DNA from: JAIEPT01 sp038217425
GTDB lineage: Bacteria > Planctomycetota > Planctomycetia > Gemmatales > Gemmataceae
Reading direction: 5' to 3'
Length of the DNA: 64,000 bases
Assembly: GCA_038217425.1 (NCBI GenBank)
Contig: JBBQPM010000001.1
Location: 1 to 64,000 of the forward strand
A model generated the notes under the pieces. That model ran no database searches, had not been told where the DNA came from, and saw only the letters and a program-made list of their open reading frames with translations. A program made the translations under genes and the position numbers. Positions 61,056 through 64,000 of the stretch are shown in pieces. The first letter of the stretch is position 1, and every line of letters starts with the position of its first letter.

Positions 61056-62624
61056 TCATCCCGCCGATTTCGGAAAACGAATGCGAAACTTCGCCCCCGC
61101 GAGCGGTTGCGATTCAATCTCCAGCTTCGCAGGGTGATGGCTCAGAATCATCGTCACGAACGACAGCCCCAACCCCATGCCGGCGCTCATGCCGGCGAAC
61201 AACGCGTTGTTGCGCTTCGTCGAGAAATGCGTCTGGACGCACTGCTGCTTGACTTCCTCCGTCATGCCGATGCCGTTGTCTTCCACTTCCAGAATCACGC
61301 CGTCTTCTGCACGCCGAGTGCGCAGTCGAATCGAGCCCTTCCAACTGGCGGCGTCGATCAATGCCTGCCGTTGCGTCCCCGCCTCGGCTCCTTGCTTGCG
61401 GGCCTGTTCGCGCAACCAATTGCGCATTTCGAACGTGGCATCCCGGGCGTTAAATAGCAGATTTTCTAGCGCCTGCAGCAGATTCGACGCGTCCCCCTCG
61501 ATCCAGAGCGGCAGTCCGTCGTCCGCACGATCCAGTTCGAGGTTGAGCTTCCACTTTTCGCGTGCCAGATCGATCCAGGTGCGGTGCATCTCCGTCGCCA
61601 TCGCGTTCAGGTCGACGCGCGTCTTCTCGCTGCGCGTCGGATCGCGACGGACCGTCTGCAAGATCTGTTGCAACCGCTCGGTCACCGTCCCCAGCGTCTG
61701 CTGCACCTCGTGGAGCATGTGCGTCTTCTGCGCGGAGTCCGCAGGCTCCTCGAGACAGCGGCGCAGGAGATCGTTCGGGCGGACCAGAAGGTTCTTAATG
61801 TTGTGCGCGTAAGAACCTGCCATGATGCCGATGTTCGCCCAGAGTTGCGAGCCGAGTTCCAGCGTTTGCCGTTCGGCGTCGAGTTGTTTGCGCTGGGCTT
61901 CTTGCCGCAAAATTTCCGCCTCGAGCCGGCGTTTCTCGGCCGCGCTCGCCTGGTGCTCCGCCTCGAGCCGGCGCGCCTCCTTGACCCGTTCGCGGCGCTG
62001 CACCCAAAAAACCCAGGTCAGTCCGAGGACGGCGAAGAGCAGCCCCAAACCGCTCAGCAGCAGATGCCGGGTTTCGACTTCGCGCTCGCGGTGCTGACGC
62101 TGGAAATAGGCGTGCAACGTGCAGTCGACGAGTACATGGATCCGCGATTCGCCGGCGTCGCGCTTCTTGACCTTGAGTTCGACCGTCATCTGCCGAGATT
62201 GCTTTTTCCCCTGCGGCAGCAGCGAATCCCACTCCAGGGGTTCCAGTTCCGCGTGATCGGGAAAGCGGACTTCGAGCCGATAGATGATCGGAAAGAGCGG
62301 TAGTTGACTGGGGAACATCTTGGTGAGCGGCGTGCCCAGGGCGGCGAGATGCTCGCGCACCTCCTCACGCTTTCCTTTAAGTAACTCTTTGTAGCTATTC
62401 TCCTGGAGCAGCTTCGGGTCGCCGCAGTTGATCAGGTCGAGATACTGCTGCACAAGGTCGCCGAGCGTCGTGTAAATGCGAGCTTCGCGAATCCACTCCT
62501 GGATCGCTTCCTCGTCGTAAATCTCCTGGCCGCGAAGCCACCAGGTGACGGGTTCGCGCAGCGACACGAAGCCCATGGCGATGAGAATGACGGGGGGCAG
62601 CAGCGTCAGAGCCCAGTGCTTCAC
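61056..62624 (-). CDS. membrane sensor histidine kinase
   Basis: 522 residues. Transmembrane helices at about 5-23 (ALTLLPPVILIAMGFVSLRE) and 187-208 (HLLLSGLGLLFAVLGLTWVF) frame a periplasmic sensor of 160 residues. A coiled coil follows (210-258, charged EAE/RLEAE heptads). The H box is at H274 (SYAHNIKNLL), the N box LENLLFNARDA (N392), G1 DNGIGM (D449) and G2 MSAGMGLGLSF. The kinase is complete. No response regulator adjoins. The signal is unknown. Confidence 0.9.
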   Translation of the reverse strand: MKHWALTLLPPVILIAMGFVSLREPVTWWLRGQEIYDEEAIQEWIREARIYTTLGDLVQQYLDLINCGDPKLLQENSYKELLKGKREEVREHLAALGTPLTKMFPSQLPLFPIIYRLEVRFPDHAELEPLEWDSLLPQGKKQSRQMTVELKVKKRDAGESRIHVLVDCTLHAYFQRQHREREVETRHLLLSGLGLLFAVLGLTWVFWVQRRERVKEARRLEAEHQASAAEKRRLEAEILRQEAQRKQLDAERQTLELGSQLWANIGIMAGSYAHNIKNLLVRPNDLLRRCLEEPADSAQKTHMLHEVQQTLGTVTERLQQILQTVRRDPTRSEKTRVDLNAMATEMHRTWIDLAREKWKLNLELDRADDGLPLWIEGDASNLLQALENLLFNARDATFEMRNWLREQARKQGAEAGTQRQALIDAASWKGSIRLRTRRAEDGVILEVEDNGIGMTEEVKQQCVQTHFSTKRNNALFAGMSAGMGLGLSFVTMILSHHPAKLEIESQPLAGAKFRIRFPKSAG

Positions 62625-62643
62625 GAACCGCTCCGCGGATAGG

Positions 62644-62731
62644 CGAGCGGGGGACGTTAATCCCCCGATACGTGACGCATTGTATGACTATTGAAAGAAT
62701 GACGCACCGGGGGACTAACGTCCCCCGCTCG
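62644..62731. repeat. 24-bp inverted repeat, family B, second copy
   Basis: CGAGCGGGGGACGTTAATCC... (62644-62667) pairs with 62708-62731 with one mismatch around a 40-base loop. It ends 2 bases from the dapA stop. The first copy is at 19643-19774. Confidence 0.92.
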
Positions 62732-62733
62732 AC

Positions 62734-63621
62734 TTACAGCAGTCCGTAGTTCACCAACAATTGACGCAACCGCGCCTCGCCGGCGGCGTCCATGGCGCAC
62801 ATCGGCAAACGCAACTCGCCGGTGTCGCGTCCCAGCAGTTTCATCGCCGCCTTGATCGGAATCGGGTTCGTCGCCAGGCCGAGCAGGTCGCGGCACAAGT
62901 TGAAGAGCTTGTAGTGCAGCCGCTGCGCCTCGGCGAGTTTGCCCTGATCGAACGCAGCGACCAGCGCCTTCAAATCTTTCGGCACAATGTTGCCCACCAC
63001 CGAAACGATGCCGCGCCCGCCGATGCTCATCAGCGGCAGCGTCAGGCTATCGTCGCCCGAGAGGATCGTGATGTCGCACAGCGACGCGATATGCGACGCC
63101 TGGTCCATCGAGCCGGTCGCTTCCTTGACGGCGACGATGTTGGGATGCTGCGCGAGTTTGCCGATCGTCTCGGGGAGGATGTTGGAACCGGTTCGGCCCG
63201 GGATGTTGTAGAGGCAGATCGGCAGTTCCACCGCGTCGGCGACGGCGAGGAAATGCTTGAGATACCCCTCCTGCGTCGGCTTGTTGTAGTAAGGGCCGAC
63301 CATCAACGCGCCGGTAGCGCCGGCGTTCTTGGCGAATTTCGTGAGCCGAATCGCTTCGCGCGTCGAATTCGATCCGGTCCCCGGCATCATCTTGATGCGT
63401 CCCTTGCCGCGCTCGCAAGTGGCGGCGATGACGCGTTCATGTTCATCGTGATCGAGCGTCGGCGATTCGCCCGTGGTGCCGACGGGGGCCAGGCAGTCGG
63501 TCCCCTGTTCGACATGCCAGTCGACGAGTTTGCTGAGCGCGTCGTAGTCGATCAGTCCGTTCTTGAATGGCGTGATCATGGCCACCGTCACGCCCGCAAA
63601 GATTTCGCCCTTAGTCGCCAT
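62734..63621 (-). CDS. dapA: 4-hydroxy-tetrahydrodipicolinate synthase
   Basis: 295 residues from the ATG at 63621 (GGGAG upstream). TIM barrel. The catalytic residues are K166 (IVAVKEATG), Y138 (LYNIPGRTG), and T49/T50 with Gly51 (PVGTTGESPTL). The signature GPYYNKPTQEGYLKHF is present. It condenses pyruvate with aspartate semialdehyde in the lysine/diaminopimelate pathway. The downstream hairpin may terminate it. Confidence 0.95.
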   Translation of the reverse strand: MATKGEIFAGVTVAMITPFKNGLIDYDALSKLVDWHVEQGTDCLAPVGTTGESPTLDHDEHERVIAATCERGKGRIKMMPGTGSNSTREAIRLTKFAKNAGATGALMVGPYYNKPTQEGYLKHFLAVADAVELPICLYNIPGRTGSNILPETIGKLAQHPNIVAVKEATGSMDQASHIASLCDITILSGDDSLTLPLMSIGGRGIVSVVGNIVPKDLKALVAAFDQGKLAEAQRLHYKLFNLCRDLLGLATNPIPIKAAMKLLGRDTGELRLPMCAMDAAGEARLRQLLVNYGLL

Positions 63622-63931
63622 CGCACTGCTCCCAGAGATCCCGAGGATTCGATGCTTCAATCTTAGTCGGCGCGTGGGCAAAGGAGAACGGCGAAACAGC
63701 AAGAAGTGCGGGTTGTCGCTTTTCGTGAGGTGCAGGCGGCTCGATTCTAATCGAAGCTCGAGGAACTTTTGCTCCACAAGCTGAAGACCCCGGAAGGACG
63801 AAGCGGGTTTGCAAACTTTTACGAGGCCGGTCGGAATCGATTCGCGCGGTTTTTGCCGTATTTTCGGGGCAAATGTTTGAAACCGGAGCGTCCGTTTGGT
63901 ATACTGTAGTTATCAAAGGGAGGACGGTGCT
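63622..63931. other. gap between dapA and the right-edge gene
   Basis: No gene seen in 310 bases. The left part is the dapA leader; the right part holds the promoter at 63877-63905. Confidence 0.5.
63877..63905 (+). promoter_or_regulatory. sigma-70 promoter of the right-edge gene
   Basis: TTGAAA (63877-63882), a 17-base spacer and TATACT (63900-63905), five of six at both hexamers. Start of transcription would be near 63912, 20 bases before the start codon. The best promoter in the window. Confidence 0.7.
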
Positions 63932-64000
63932 ATGGCGAAAATGTCGTTTGCGCGTCTCAAGCAGGAATTCGATGATGCTTGCACCTTCTTGAGGGGTTTC
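63932..64000 (+). CDS. start of an unidentified gene, cut by the window end
   Basis: The ATG at 63932 follows GGGAGG (63918-63923). The first 23 codons read MAKMSFARLKQEFDDACTFL and then RGF. The segment is amphipathic and helical. The start and promoter are convincing; the product cannot be named from this piece. Confidence 0.6.
   Translation, partial: MAKMSFARLKQEFDDACTFLRGF

Overview
The window looks like a chromosomal segment of a planctomycete, most likely from the Gemmata-like group (Gemmataceae). The basis is gene content: a PVC-type membrane-bound dehydrogenase with a heme-binding C-terminus, a planctomycete surface cytochrome of the DUF1549/DUF1553 class with its partner oxidoreductase, a Tat-exported DUF1501 protein, a DUF1571 protein, a split groEL-groES-groEL operon, a TPR/O-GlcNAc-transferase-like protein, and the futalosine-route enzyme MqnE. 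Base composition is GC-rich, and gene ends are crowded with long palindromic repeats. No CRISPR array, rRNA or complete insertion sequence was seen. One tRNA was found, a selenocysteine tRNA, which implies that the organism decodes UGA as selenocysteine.

Layout. 1-2503: the edge of an integrated element, with a protein that joins a possible beta-grasp domain to two helix-turn-helix segments, a tyrosine recombinase, and tRNA-Sec next to the recombinase start. 2504-8744: an accessory stretch with an ArsR regulator, a frameshifted and truncated SulP transporter, a secreted CxxCH protein, a MarR regulator, a Ca2+/Na+ exchanger, an N-terminal fragment of a PLP decarboxylase and a DegT aminotransferase. 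8980-21782: exported and metabolic genes (PPC-like protein, DUF1501, FabF-like synthase, AXE1-like esterase, M20 amidohydrolase, UxaA-type dehydratase, PKD protein, MDR oxidoreductase, aldo/keto reductase). 22094-26007: groEL1-groES-groEL2, closed by a clear intrinsic terminator. 26077-39086: PVC dehydrogenase, yacG and a NYN nuclease, an RbsA/RbsC-type transporter followed by an HTTM protein, two surface proteins, an intact VapBC-like pair and a ROK kinase.

39546-44702: csrA, then a 1238-residue protein kinase fused to a tubulin/FtsZ-like domain, overlapping gluQ. This fusion is the best candidate in the window for an undescribed system. 44717-52325 (minus strand): an OGT-like protein, an antitoxin-like gene, a 20-codon VapC tail, a surface cytochrome and an oxidoreductase, with stop/start overlaps through the last three. 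52599-64000: mqnE, a GSCFA protein, an Rpn-like pseudogene with an internal deletion, a GspE/PilB ATPase, an overlapping sirB1-trmB-MBL operon, DUF1571, a membrane histidine kinase, dapA, and the start of an unknown gene with a good promoter.

A second theme is the set of long inverted repeats in almost every intergenic gap. At least six sequence families occur more than once, mostly just after stop codons. One family instead lies in the 5' leaders of two unrelated genes. Gene decay is frequent: SulP, the decarboxylase, VapC and the Rpn-like gene are all broken by deletion or frameshift.
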